From NCBI RefSeq assembly GCF_002865645.1, contig NW_020194684.1, positions 3,539,030 through 3,603,029 of the forward strand: a stretch of 64,000 nucleotides of DNA, read 5' to 3'. Position numbers and translations under genes: made by a program. Source of the DNA: Hyaloscypha bicolor E (taxonomy: Eukaryota; Ascomycota; Leotiomycetes; Helotiales; Hyaloscyphaceae). Below, one piece after another: positions 1-10,255 of this stretch. Position 1 is the stretch's first letter. Every line of letters begins with the position of its first letter. A model generated the notes under the pieces. The model had not been told where the DNA came from, searched no databases, and saw only the letters and a list, made by a program, of their open reading frames with translations.

Positions 1-167
1 CGGCCCTACTCGGCCTCGCTCGAACATCCATCATCGTCGCTGCTAGACTAGGGATGACCATCACCACTTCGTACATTTTTAATGGTCCTACGCGAAAGAA
101 AAATCATTCCAATGGGGTTCATTATCGCTACATCATACTCAGAAGCTCAAAACTACGTTCAATCTTT

Positions 168-1166
168 CTATGACAATCCCGCAGCTAACTCAGTCAACAG
201 AAGATAGCTTGCCTCCATGCCACGCATGCTACAGGTGCTCTGGATACTGCCCACCATTTCACTGATCGTGAATAACACCGGGGTTGAACCTTCAGGTGCC
301 CACTTCTGGACCGACGCCGGTGGAAGCAGTTGCGCGACGTCAAAAACTGGCATTTGCCCCACTGGCGCATCGGGTAGTACAAGCGCCGGACTGGTAGTAC
401 CAGGCAACGGAACTGGCAGGCTGTCACGACCCGAATCCATAATGTCGTCCATAGGCTCATAGTTGAATAACACCCAGACACTGCGGTCGACGGGGTTGAG
501 AACAGCGACGTAATTCGTGTCTTGCCAAGGAGTACTCGTATTCGTTGCTGCTCGGTCACCTGGTGGGAATAGCGTCGGTGATGTGACGACTAGCTTGCCA
601 AGTTGGAGGCCGATTGACGGGGTTGAACTTTTCGACTTTCCAGCTTGTAACCGCGTTGTCAATTTCACGAGATACGGGGTGTAAAGTTGAGTGTCTTCTT
701 GGCCAGCCTTAGTATCCCTCCTCTCGAAGATACCCTCGTCCATTGTTGGAGGTCCATTACTCTTCGCGTCGAGATCTTTGATGTCGAGCTGCGAAAACGA
801 GGGCTGTATGGCGACGATATGAGTATCAGAGGAGCTGAGGACGAGAGTTGGGGCTTGATTGACGTAAAGGACATTGGTCAGAGCAATAATGGAGTCCTCA
901 GAGGAGAAATTGGTTTTTTGCAGGGTCGAGATAACGTCGGTCGCCGTTGGTGGTTTGATTGCTGCCATTTCGACAGCATATTGCTTTTCTTTCCAATCGA
1001 GGTAGGCAGATGGGTTTCCACCGGTGGCATCACCTAGTGCATCACTGTAGGTAGCGGTATCTGTTCAAATTTTCTAGTTAGTTATGATCTAAGTCATGAT
1101 GTTCTGCAAAGAAAGCGACAGACCTAAGGGGTCCACAGCGCTCATTCTCTTATCAATTTCCTCCAT
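168..1166 (-). CDS. Hypothetical protein, two exons, 311 aa
   Basis: I do not recognise this protein. I build it as exon 1 1166-1124 (start MEEIDKRMSAVDPL), intron 1123-1061 (63 nt, GTCTGT...AACAG, with a CTAAC branch site) and exon 2 1060-168. The join keeps one frame through LDWKEKQYAVEMAAI, so the ATG at 968 is internal and not the start. The product is hydrophilic, rich in Ser, Thr, Pro and Asp, and shows no signal peptide, membrane span or catalytic motif that I can see. Its C-terminal half (NYVAVLNPVDRSVWVLFNYE) has alternating hydrophobic residues that suggest beta strands. An in-frame TAG lies just upstream of the chosen ATG; it is part of a possible TTAG acceptor, so an additional 5' exon cannot be excluded. 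The codon pattern and continuous frame make a real gene likely; the function is unknown. Confidence 0.6.
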
Positions 1167-2154
1167 AGCGGCCTCAGTCACTTCGAAGATCTAAGATGCT
1201 TGATTTGGAAAATAGGTTCGTCGCGAGTCAAATGAAGAAAGTTTTATGTTCTGTTCATTTCTGACCGGGTGCAAAATCGAGGAAGGAATTCTCGAGACCT
1301 ACTTCCCGTCGCGCTGATAAGTTTGCTGTGGTTTACTCTCTTATCCTCCCCGAAGAAACTGTTTTTAGCTGGTAGTTCATAAGACCTTTTTCTCGTGGTC
1401 TGTGATTGAATCCAGGTGCTGTTGCCGGTGGCGAGGCATCCGAAAATGTGGCTGCTTAAAAGCGGCATTGCGACGCTCTTCCGGTCCGTATATGCAAGCC
1501 TCAATTTATGTCTGAACTTGACTGACCGCCTCAATGTTAAATACAAATAGTCTATGCAGTAGCGAGGTCACCATATAGCCAGCCACAAAGAGGGGTCAAT
1601 TGAAGTCTTGTTCTACGGATGATATTCCGTCCACATACGACCTTCGTGCAGGCCTTATCCGAAAAGAGGCTTGCAGCAATGCAGCATGGTTTCAACAAAT
1701 TATCGTATCATGGCGGAACACGTTCGGGATGTTCTCAGGGACCAAAGCAACAGGTTGCTAAACTGTTGTGCTCTGCATGCACTGTGATCAGCTTACTTTA
1801 TAGTCTCAGCTGTGGATGCGAAACACTTCGTGGAGGGTGTCATGGGTACAATCTCAGCTTCTAGATGCCTACAGGTCTCGATCAAATGAAAATTTCAGCT
1901 ACCACCATTTTCCCTCTGTTCCGCTTTCTGTCTGTCCAATTTCGATGAAACATTCAGCTGAACTTGGCAGTGGAATCTCAGAGTCTCCCATACGGCGGTC
2001 ATACCCAGCACAAGAGCTAGGAATGGAAGCACTTTCAACCCAGGTTCATCACAAAGTCCTCCCTTCAGTACTACTTCTTTTTTCCTTTGTTTGAGAGTCT
2101 GATTTGCTTCACTTTGAGGTCATATCATCCCCAGGCCCTATTTCCCATTCAACA
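1167..2154. other. Intergenic region between divergent genes
   Basis: These 988 bases separate the starts of two divergent genes and so should hold both promoters. I see only short overlapping ORFs without homology or splice logic, no repeats and no RNA gene. The CT-rich stretch at about 2061-2090 is typical of sequence upstream of fungal start codons. Confidence 0.5.
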
Positions 2155-3475
2155 ATGGATTTCCAAAACACCAAATTCCGTATATGGGGCTTTTCTGAAA
2201 GGAGGACGGCCACAAAAGTGTACGATGTGGCGCATGTCCGAGATGCAACAGTCGCTTCAAGAGTGTTCAACGCAATCCTCAAAGACGCATTGGCATTGGA
2301 TAATACCACGAGGTTTCGTTCACTTCGAACGGACCTTCTCGAAGTCATCTGGTACTATACACTGGGCTTCCTCAAAGACGTTGTAGAAGACACGGCCATC
2401 AACCGCAGCATCACGGACAAGGATCAACTCATAAAGGCTTGGGAAATATTGCAAAATACTTTATTAAAAGCGACAAATTGGGGAAATACTAGTATTAGCA
2501 ACACATTGCAGGCGATGATCCCACAGAAACGTCTGCCGCCACATAGAGTGATTGAGGACAAGAGTCCTGTAAGAATCTCGGCACTTTCTCCCATCGAAAT
2601 TCTTGCCAGAATTATTTTCCAATGGGGTAGTGGCGCGGAAACAGGAAAAATGAATGATGATCGTCTTTTCGAAACTATCGGTGAGCATACTTACCTTGCT
2701 TACAGACTCATGCTTGTAGATTCTTCGCTTTTAACAGATTGAAATCTTTCATTTCACCTCGAGTTCATTCTAATTTCTCCCAGAGGATTACATCGAAGTG
2801 TTTAAGAAATGCACACCCTTCACTCAAGCCATCATGACCGAGCTCCAGAAGCATCCCGGCCAGGTGATCACTGGAATCCCACTAGTTCTCTTCATCTGCT
2901 CGAGACACCGACCCTTCGTCATGGCCACCTCAGCCACCAAATGGGGCGCCCTCAAAGGAGCGGCAGACTGGACACTCATGGCGCGCGTCAGCCGATTCAC
3001 CGAGCGCGAAGCAGATGAGAACAAGAGTATCATCCATGCCAACACCAAAGACTTTTACAGGCGCGTGATAGAGGACTACAACCACTCCAAGCAATCCAAC
3101 TCTCCGGACATCGACAAAGATGACACCAAACTCTTCCGTAAACACAAACATCCCGACACGCACGCTGACTTCTTAGCGCTGCGCAGGGCCATGGACGACG
3201 GGTACTTCAGCCTTATGGCATCGCGCGAAGCAGTGGCAAAGCATAACGTCACAGACCCGAACCTTTATTTCAATCACATGACGGAAAAGGCGGCAGGGTT
3301 TGGCTTTCCGGAGTTTCAGATGAGGGCTAGGTGTTATAAGTGTGCCTCTATCTATCGTTATGATACGTTTGAGGGCGCGGATGTGTGGGAGGATAATCAG
3401 TATCCGCCGCTGGCGTGTGCGGAGGCACTGTGCCACTCATTTTGTGTACGGGAGGCGAAGAGGAATAACACGTAG
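2155..3475 (+). CDS. Hypothetical fungal protein, two exons
   Basis: The start is the ATG at 2155 (context AACAATGG, protein MDFQNTKFRIWGF). Exon 1 runs 2155-2680, the intron 2681-2783 (GTGAGC...CCCAG, 103 nt) and exon 2 2784-3475. Splicing joins RLFETI to EDYIEVFKKCT in one frame and removes the stop that follows an unspliced exon 1, giving 405 aa. The protein is mixed charged and helical-looking, with no signal peptide or obvious membrane span. Its C-terminus carries a cluster of cysteines (RCYKCAS, LACAEALCHSFC) that might bind metal, but I cannot name a domain. It converges on the HET gene at 3829-5975, with 353 bases between the two stop codons. Conserved-looking but unrecognised. Confidence 0.7.
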
Positions 3476-3828
3476 GGATAAGGATGGTGATGCTGGTGGA
3501 CCGTATCTTCTCGGCATGATATGCAGTGCTGTCTCAGTGCACGGGTTGAATTACTTGGGCTATAGTCGTGGGTATTTGTGTTATTTCTGTTAGAGTGCTG
3601 AATCTCGACGCGTTTCTAATTGAAGTTATTGCAGTAATTATCAGCGCTTTTGAAAATAATCAAGTCACTTGACTTCATGCTTGCTTCACTTCACCATTGT
3701 AACCGTCACTCACATACGAAATGGAAGGAGTAATCCACATTTGCAACTTGAAATCATGGTTGCATTACTAGCGAAGTTCTAAAGAAATATCGAAGCTCGT
3801 GCAGCAAGAAAACACAATCGCCAGGAAA
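3476..3828. other. Convergent 3' intergenic region
   Basis: The stretch between two convergent stop codons presumably holds the 3' UTRs and polyadenylation signals of both genes. It contains AT-rich tracts but no gene, repeat or RNA that I can support. Confidence 0.5.
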
Positions 3829-5975
3829 TCATTCCAAAGTAATACTAACAACCTCCACATCATCAAACCACAAATCCGTCGTAATCTCCCCCATCCCAAC
3901 TCTCTGAAAGGTTTTCCCTTCATCAGTCGTGGCCTTCAACAAAAGCACATTGAAAGTAGGAGTGAACGTCGTCGTCGCATTAGCATCCGCCGTCGCATTA
4001 CTGCTAGCAGCCCTCAACACCGGCGAGCTCGGGGCAGATGTAGGAGCCGACGACGACGGCGCAACCGGGACATTCTTACTCACGCAAAGGGCCCAAACAT
4101 CCCTGGTATCAGTATCAACATGACTGAGATCCACCGTATCAAAGCTCCCCCACCCAACAGGCGTCCCATCATCCTGCACCAATGCACTCAACAGCTCTCG
4201 ATCCTGGAAATACTCATGCATTTGCGTCGAGATTCTATTCCAGAACTTGTCGTCCGCAATTCCGCCTTCCATCTTCGTAACCGGCTTCATCTTGCCTGAG
4301 AGTTGGATGCTGCCAGTCACGGCTTTGCCATGTACGTCGTCTTTCTGGATACTGGTGTTCTCAGATACGATGGTGTATTTGTCGTCTTTGACGGCGTTGA
4401 AGAGGTAGGGGTCGTGGAAAATGGGACCATGGCGAGAAGCCCACGACCAAGTTGGCGCAAGTGGGTTGTCGGGGATTTGCAGACGGACAGACTTGGCTTG
4501 CCACAGGAGGCCGATTTGGAGGTAATCTTGCCAGTGGCCAGCGAGGTATGTGCCGCCTGTGCGGTTGGTAATTTCTGTTGCTATGCCGGCGAGAGCGTCA
4601 AGTTTGTCGTTAGCGTTGCTGAGGGTACGTTGAGTGAATTCTGCGACGAGGAGACACCAGCGTTGGTAGCAGAGCATCGCGTCTTGGCCAGCTGGGTCTT
4701 TAGTCTTGAGTAATTTGACTTGGTCCAGGGAGCCGTAGAAGAGACGTTTTGGATTGCCTTTTGGGACGACGACGCCGTCTTCAGAGCGGGTCATGGAAGC
4801 ACATTCCCAGTAGAGTTGTTCTCGAGCGAAATGGAGGGTACGACGAGCGAGAATGCGTTCTTCGAGGAGCCAGCTGCGGGATGCCCAGATCCCCGCATCA
4901 GCATCTTGTGCGAGACTTCCAGCTTGCACCGTGATGTAGTAATGCGAAGCGGAACCATCCTCGTTTCTATTCGTAAATTGAACGGGCTTTTGCTTCGACT
5001 TGCTTCGTGAGAGATAGCATCCGACGTGATCGTTGGCTGCGCCTGTAGCGGCAATAACAACAGCTGCATTCTCGTAAATCTGCCCCATTCGAGCACACTC
5101 CGCATCATAGCCTGGGCCATCTTGTATGATGCACAGTGAATCAATCCACAGATATGGAATTCCGAGAGAGCGCGTAATGGACATGGCATCGTTCAATGTT
5201 GTGGACTCGATTGAATGCAGATCAATATTCTGTTGCATGTGTATCACATTGTTCATAGTCGTCTGAACTGTGTATTGTCCGTTTCCCCAGACGTGACTGA
5301 GTGCAGCATATTGTCCACTGATACCATTCTTTGTATGAAGGAGCTGTGGTCCTTGTTCCGGCAGATTGTTTCCGGCGGCTCTTCCCACATCAATCACATA
5401 CGTTGGCATGATCGGCGCGCTATCGTCCATAATGCTGCCGGATATGAGCTGCCGGCAGTTTGAATGCCCGGCAATGCAATCACCAAGCCAAAACTTGGCA
5501 AGGTCGGTCACCTGCTTCGAGTTTGCGTTTGGTGCAACTGCACGGCCATCGATTGTATCTGCGGCTTGATCACCTGAAAATGTTAGAGAAAGCTTGAAAA
5601 TAAGACAGATCTCTACTTACTCTCAGTAGTATATATAGAAAGCCAACCACGCATAAAAGCATTACCGGCCAGAATGCTTGACAGCTTTGCTGGAACTGCC
5701 TTTCCATCTGCATCAACTGTTGGAAGCGGGAATCCGACAAGACGAATGGTACTAGGATCATTGATTACATTCTCCTCTGGCAGTATAATTTGCCCTTTTG
5801 CTTGCATTGCAGTAACAACCGTCGCGCAGAGGGGACAAGTTGCCGCCGACGACAACACTTGCTTGAAGGCGCCATAATGCTCAAAGCCATACAGAATAAC
5901 GCCGTCCCCCAAGTCTTGTCTATCCGACAGGTTGGATACCGTAATTTGGGAGCAAGTATTGCACAACTTAGACAT
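3829..5975 (-). CDS. HET domain protein (heterokaryon incompatibility type), 699 aa
   Basis: Exon 1 is 5975-5621, the intron 5620-5574 (47 nt, GTAAGT...TTTTCAG) and exon 2 5573-3829; the join keeps frame and gives 699 aa. The three HET signatures are present: YAALSHVWG at about residues 207-215, LWIDSLCIIQD at about 260-270, and RMGQIYENAAVVIAATGA at about 280-297, followed by the conserved SWLLEERILARRTLHF block. The N-terminus has two CxxC pairs (LCNTC, TCPLC), as often found ahead of HET domains. The C-terminal part holds a Ser/Ala/Thr-rich low-complexity stretch. HET proteins act in the cytoplasm in non-self recognition and can trigger regulated cell death. The family is very large, so incompatibility activity is not shown for this member. 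No break or missing signature is seen; the gene looks intact. Confidence 0.93.
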
Positions 5976-6503
5976 AATGTAGAACTTTGGTTCTGTGATT
6001 TGGAGGGGTAATGGAATTGCTCAGGGCGCGGTGACTCGACACCTACTCTGAAATAACCTACTTCATCAAGCTCCTAGTCTAGACGGGAACCACATCAGAG
6101 AAACTGTCTTTGCCGAAATCGTGGCTCAAAGTCCCCTCACCCACATGAAATGCTCACAGCGCTTGAGTGGCTTAGCATTAGGTAGCTATTCGGGGAATCC
6201 AGCAGGGAAAGGGAGCTGTGCGCACGAGACAACGGCTGCCACCATCTTCTGGTTTCTTGCATGGTGGCCTTGGGTGGAAAAAAGACACGAATCGCCGCTA
6301 GATTAGAACGAATGTAATGTTCTTGGCAAAATCCATCATCTTGGTTTCCGGCCTTCTGTACGGTTGTGTATCTCCTGCAGCTATCCACATGCATCTTCTC
6401 GGATTTGAAATCAGCTCCTATCTGTGCATGTAAAGTCATCTTAATTTAGCAGTGCTTGTGATGATCCAGATTGATGCCGCAAGGCTGGCTGAATACTTTA
6501 ATC
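5976..6503. other. Upstream region of the HET gene
   Basis: This holds the promoter of the HET gene and the flank of the MITE that follows. Two short ORFs lie here on opposite strands, but neither has a codon pattern or homology that supports a gene. Confidence 0.4.
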
Positions 6504-6916
6504 ATACGAATATTGCGGCATAAAGTCATGCGACTTCAGCGTATGTGCCCTGTAGTGGCCGTGGCTATAGCGCCACGCTGTTGGCCCAGTGACTGTAGCG
6601 CTCAGACGCTGGAACTTAGAGGTCTTAATAGGGCCCTTTAGCGATCAAGCCCCTATACTTGCAGGGGCATACCCTAGAATTGTCTTTCAATCCCTGAAAC
6701 TCCTTACAGGGCTTCAGCCTATGGCATTAATAAACCTCGCTTTTACGGGGGCAGGTAGCCTATAATTTAGGTACGGACCCACTAAGCTACAGGTGCTTCC
6801 AGGGCACTTTAGCGGTGGTGGCTTTACAGGCTAGTTTCACTGATCACAGCGTGTGATTAGTGGCTGAGACATCATGTGCCCTGTAGTCGCATGACTTTAT
6901 GCCGCAGTATTCGTAT
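6504..6916. mobile_element. MITE-like element with 32-bp terminal inverted repeats
   Basis: The ends 6504-6535 and 6885-6916 are inverted repeats of each other with one mismatch in 32 positions (T versus C at position 10). If the terminal TA inside the repeat is the duplicated target, the element proper starts with CGAATA, which would suit a Tc1/mariner-type MITE. The interior of about 350 bp has no coding frame. A further copy of the short string TGTGCCCTGTAGT sits just inside each end. It lies between the HET promoter and the next gene. The superfamily is inference. Confidence 0.7.
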
Positions 6917-7804
6917 TGAGATATTTATCGGGGGGCGACTTGGTAGATCAGGATTGGACCAGAAGCAATCTGCTGCTTTACTATGCGGGTTGTGATTCAT
7001 CGTTCAAAGGCTTGAGGAGCTCCAGCTCCAGCTTAAACCCCTTAGTAGGCCGCCACATTAGTAAATCAACGCTGAAGCTGTATAGCCGCCCTAGCTCGCA
7101 GCAACCTCCTCCGAAGCTTGGACCAATCACAGCTGTAGAATTAGGAGGCCCAAGCATTAAGCTAGATGCACTCCTGTCGGCAGTACTCAAAACTTTCGAG
7201 CCAATGCTTGACCCCGGAGCACAACGCATTTTCGTTCAGCTTCCGCCTTGGATACTGGCGCTGCCACTTGTGGCCCGGGTAATTTTCTTATTAGGGCTGA
7301 GCCGCAGGGTTGAGACGAAATGCCACAAAAGCGGAAGCGCCGTGCCGTCCTGCATTAGAGAAAATGGCCTGTCGCGCAACCAAACAGCCAATATTAATCG
7401 CTTGGTAAGGTTAGACTATTAGAAATAATGACAACACACCTGCATGCCAAGGAAGCGATCTCCAGATAAGCACCTTCAGCTTCAAATGTGAATGTTTAGG
7501 GCTTTTGAGGCTTTTCGCAACGTCGAAGTATCTATGGAGAGTGGTCCAGCACTGCAAAACTCCCTGTGGATTGTCCGTGAGTAACATCGAAATGGCAAGC
7601 CTAGGTGTGAGTCTTGATTCCGCTCGGTCTAGTAGCCATCGCTCAATCCGAAGCACCGTGCCCGCAAATACGATATGTATTTCGCGGACAAGATTTCGTT
7701 CTTAAACCTACCATTCTGCCCCTCTGTTAAGCTGGAAATCTTCATTCTATCCTTCATTCCATCAGACAACATTCCAAACATTCTAGCAATCTTTACTTAC
7801 CAAA
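6917..7804. other. Intergenic region with weak open frames
   Basis: A 168-codon open frame starts inside the right end of the MITE at 6916 and runs to 7422, and an antisense frame overlaps it. Neither has a recognisable motif, and the plus-strand start lies in the MITE end, so I do not call a gene. The last 130 bases, CT-rich and ending CCAAAATGG, are the likely promoter and 5' UTR of the gene at 7805. Confidence 0.4.
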
Positions 7805-8754
7805 ATGGCGACCTATACTCTGAATATTATTATCGACGATGCCATGCTAGCAGCTGGCTCGAGCGACTCTCTCTGTATTGCCAAGAAGGTATTAGCTTTC
7901 ACAGACGAAATACAAGCACCACTCAGCTAATTTCCCACAGGTTAATGGATCATATAACGTTATCTTCCAAGGCGCTTCTCCGGTCCCCAAGCCTGACCAA
8001 AAGCTCCTGGTTACAAACAACACCTTCGAGTGGGAGGATGATTACCAAGTCTTCCTGACGACTTCTTTCGGTAATGGCGTCTTTGTAAGCTGCTCTGTTC
8101 ATAACCTCATTCATTGTTCTAGCTGTCCACACATTTTCGACTCAGGAGGATTCGCGAGGGAAAAAATTCATCGTCCAAGAAATCCTCCACGTTGTTTTGG
8201 ACTTCCTCCTGCGCATTGTTCGATAACTAACATGGAACATTATAGATCCATGCCTCAACCAACACTGTCCCCATCAAGTTTGGCGAGCTGGTTCAATTTG
8301 AAAAGGGAGTTCTCCAAGATGCTGTTGGCGCTGGTAGGCCATCTCGACAATCATCCTGCTCTTCATAAATCCTGACATATTTCTACTAGATACTTCCACG
8401 TAGGACTCTCAATCTGGAGCAACCAGCACCTTCGCTGTCGACGGCGGTCCAGTCCAATTTCACACTGCGGTGCAGCAATCCACTGGTGGCGGCTCTTTCA
8501 GCACCATCTACGTCGACCCCCACGTACACATGGGAGTTTCGCGCATCGAGCTGACTCCAATCAACAAATATCTTTTGTTCTGGAAGGAGATCCAAACAAC
8601 TGAGGCTATGCTGGCTATCAGCACCGGCGCTGGCCATGAGTGGTCGTTCCCCACCGGGAAGACCGAGAAGACCATTCGTTTCGGGTATGCAAAACCCAAC
8701 CAGCCTTCCTCTGCAACAGAAGCCCCTGGATGGTATGACCAGAAGAGCTCTTGA
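7805..8754 (+). CDS. Hypothetical small fungal protein, about 216 aa, four exons
   Basis: The start is ATG 7805 (CAAAATGG). Exon 1 is 7805-7888, intron 7889-7940 (GTATTA...CCCACAG, AGCTAAT branch), exon 2 7941-8084, intron 8085-8245 (GTAAGC...TTATAG, CTAAC branch), exon 3 8246-8333 and the last exon ends at 8754. The frame reads MATYTLNIII, then LCIAKK-VNGSYNVIF, TFEWEDDYQVF, HASTNTVPIKFGE and, near the end, RIELTPINKYLLFW and PGWYDQKSS. Many alternating hydrophobic residues suggest a beta-sheet fold; there is no signal peptide, so it is probably cytosolic. The third splice is uncertain: the donor GTAGGC at 8334 with the acceptor at 8389 leaves an in-frame TAG at 8401, while the acceptor at 8403 shifts frame unless the donor is GTTGGC at 8324. 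Either an unusual splice site is used or the gene is damaged. Function unknown. Confidence 0.65.
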
Positions 8755-9300
8755 AGGGATTTTTGAACTACTTTTCTGTTGTTTGGCCGGAGATAAGGTG
8801 GATGACGAGGAGATTGTTTTGTCGAGCGAATATAATAGCAGAATCCAGCCCTCCTAGCTTAATTCCATTGCTTATGTTGAAGTTGAAGACCCTGAATAAA
8901 ACACCTCAAATGCATCGCTTCTTAAATTCCAAAGATTTTGTTCGGTCTGATCATGATACTTGTTTTCTCCGGCGTTCTTATGGTCGGAAGTCTGATTGCG
9001 CTGTGCCTGCCGTCGATACCCTGGACAAATAGATGGCGACCTATCGCGGAGTGGAAACGAGATGGTGTGCTTGCATTTTGGAAAAGACGAGAGATGAGGT
9101 GAGAAATATCTTCTCTGAAGCGGGAGGCTTCGCAATGGAGCCCTATAACCCGCATCTTGTAAGCCCCGTCTGGAATATGCTCAATATGGATCTCTCAAAT
9201 CTCCGGATATGAGGGCTAGAGAGTATTCCACAAGCGGTGGCTAGGAAACTTGGAAATTCCAGAAAAATTCTAACGCGAATAGCAGGGGGTACCTGAGATA
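8755..9300. other. Intergenic region
   Basis: This is the 3' flank of the preceding gene followed by DNA with short overlapping ORFs on both strands. I see no domain, repeat or RNA. Part of it (9187 onward) may be the undetected 5' portion of the pseudogene that follows. Confidence 0.4.
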
Positions 9301-9879
9301 CGAGACCCGGACATCAAGTACTCCTTCATCGAGGTTGATAACAAGACTCAATCATCACGGCAGCTGGAGAAAGCAATATCGATCCCTTCCAGATGGTTCA
9401 TTGAGAAGAATATCTTTGGTGGAAGTTGTGAAAGTTAGAGTTCGAGGCTTTGAAATAACATTCATAAAGCCAAGGCAAAACAATATATCAAGATTTCCAA
9501 GCAGCAAGGCAACAAACTCTATCTGACTGGTTGTGACACAGTTAACTCGCTATGTCACCGCAGAGTTTTGCTTACCTCCAGATGTGTCTTTTAACAAACA
9601 GACTTATACACTTGCTTCTCCAATTGCATCTCGCCCATCTAAGACATGGACGGAGAAATTTGGAATGGTTCTCAAGAGTCGTCTCAATTTCGCACCTCCG
9701 AAAGATTTTGCCGAAAGGCTGCTAATGTCCTAGACGAAAAGAAAAAGTACTAACCGCAATGGAAGTATGAGAAGTTATGTCAACCCCTTATTGCGCCAGT
9801 TGGCATGGAACAATGGTACCGTGTTTTTCGACGACTTTGTCAAGTCAAAAGCGATAATCGAGACGCGACTAGCGATTAG
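9301..9879 (+). pseudogene. Frameshifted remnant of an unidentified gene
   Basis: Three adjoining open stretches look like one decayed protein. Frame 1 from 9301 reads RDPDIKYSFIEVDNKTQ and later KISKQQGNKLYLTGCDTVNS, with stops near 9435 and 9451. Frame 2 from about 9560 to 9732 reads LPPDVSFNKQTYTLASPIAS and TWTEKFGMVLKSRLNF. Frame 1 resumes at about 9718 with AANVLDEKKKY, a stop, then WKYEKLCQPLIAPVGMEQWY, and ends at the TAG 9877-9879. Two frame changes and at least three stops make an active gene unlikely unless introns explain them, and I find no good GT...AG pairs at the changes. I do not recognise the family. It lies upstream of the Old Yellow Enzyme gene on the same strand. Confidence 0.5.
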
Positions 9880-10255
9880 CAATTGAGCACTGCCAGCTAG
9901 TGCGCCTAGCCGAGTCCCAGTCATGTGATTCAATTTCTCTTTCAAAGCGGCTCACCAGTGAACATCTCTAGGGCGAGACCCTCTTGTCGAGAACTCGATC
10001 AGTGGATTCGTGTTTTGTTGCCTTTCTTCAGGGGCTTTAGCGAGAATTGAGCCCCTCAACCCCACATCGCGCAATTCTTCACCGCCTTTGACGCTGACAA
10101 ATTGGTCTGCACCTCGGGGCAGAATTCCGAGATCTTTTATCTCCCCTCCCCTCCGTTCTCCACCTTCTCACTCCTTTTGTTACTGTTATTCCTTTAATGA
10201 ATTTTTGATCCTTTACTCTAGAGTTTATACATATATTCATGTATCTGCCATTACA
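9880..10255 (+). promoter_or_regulatory. Promoter and long pyrimidine-rich leader of the OYE gene
   Basis: About 375 bases lie ahead of the chosen ATG. The stretch 10141-10190 is strongly CT-rich, as is common just upstream of transcription starts in filamentous fungi, and the bases before the ATG (CATTACAATGG) fit a fungal start context. The frame is open here back to 10010, but the residues it would add resemble no Old Yellow Enzyme and I read them as leader. No specific factor site is claimed. Confidence 0.45.

Noticed and set aside
3799..5010. Several plus-strand frames over 60 codons
   Set aside because: They are antisense to the HET gene and have no independent support.
6916..7422. 168-codon open frame as a gene
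   Set aside because: Its start lies in the terminal repeat of the MITE, an antisense frame competes, and no motif or splice support is seen.
8085..8245. Two short introns with a middle exon at about 8146-8190
   Set aside because: The second donor would be GTTGTT, which is poor, while a single GTAAGC...TTATAG intron with a CTAAC branch site keeps the frame.
10010..10255. N-terminal extension of the Old Yellow Enzyme up to an ATG at 10010
   Set aside because: The extra 82 residues resemble no family member and coincide with a CT-rich leader; the ATG at 10256 has a better context and gives normal length.
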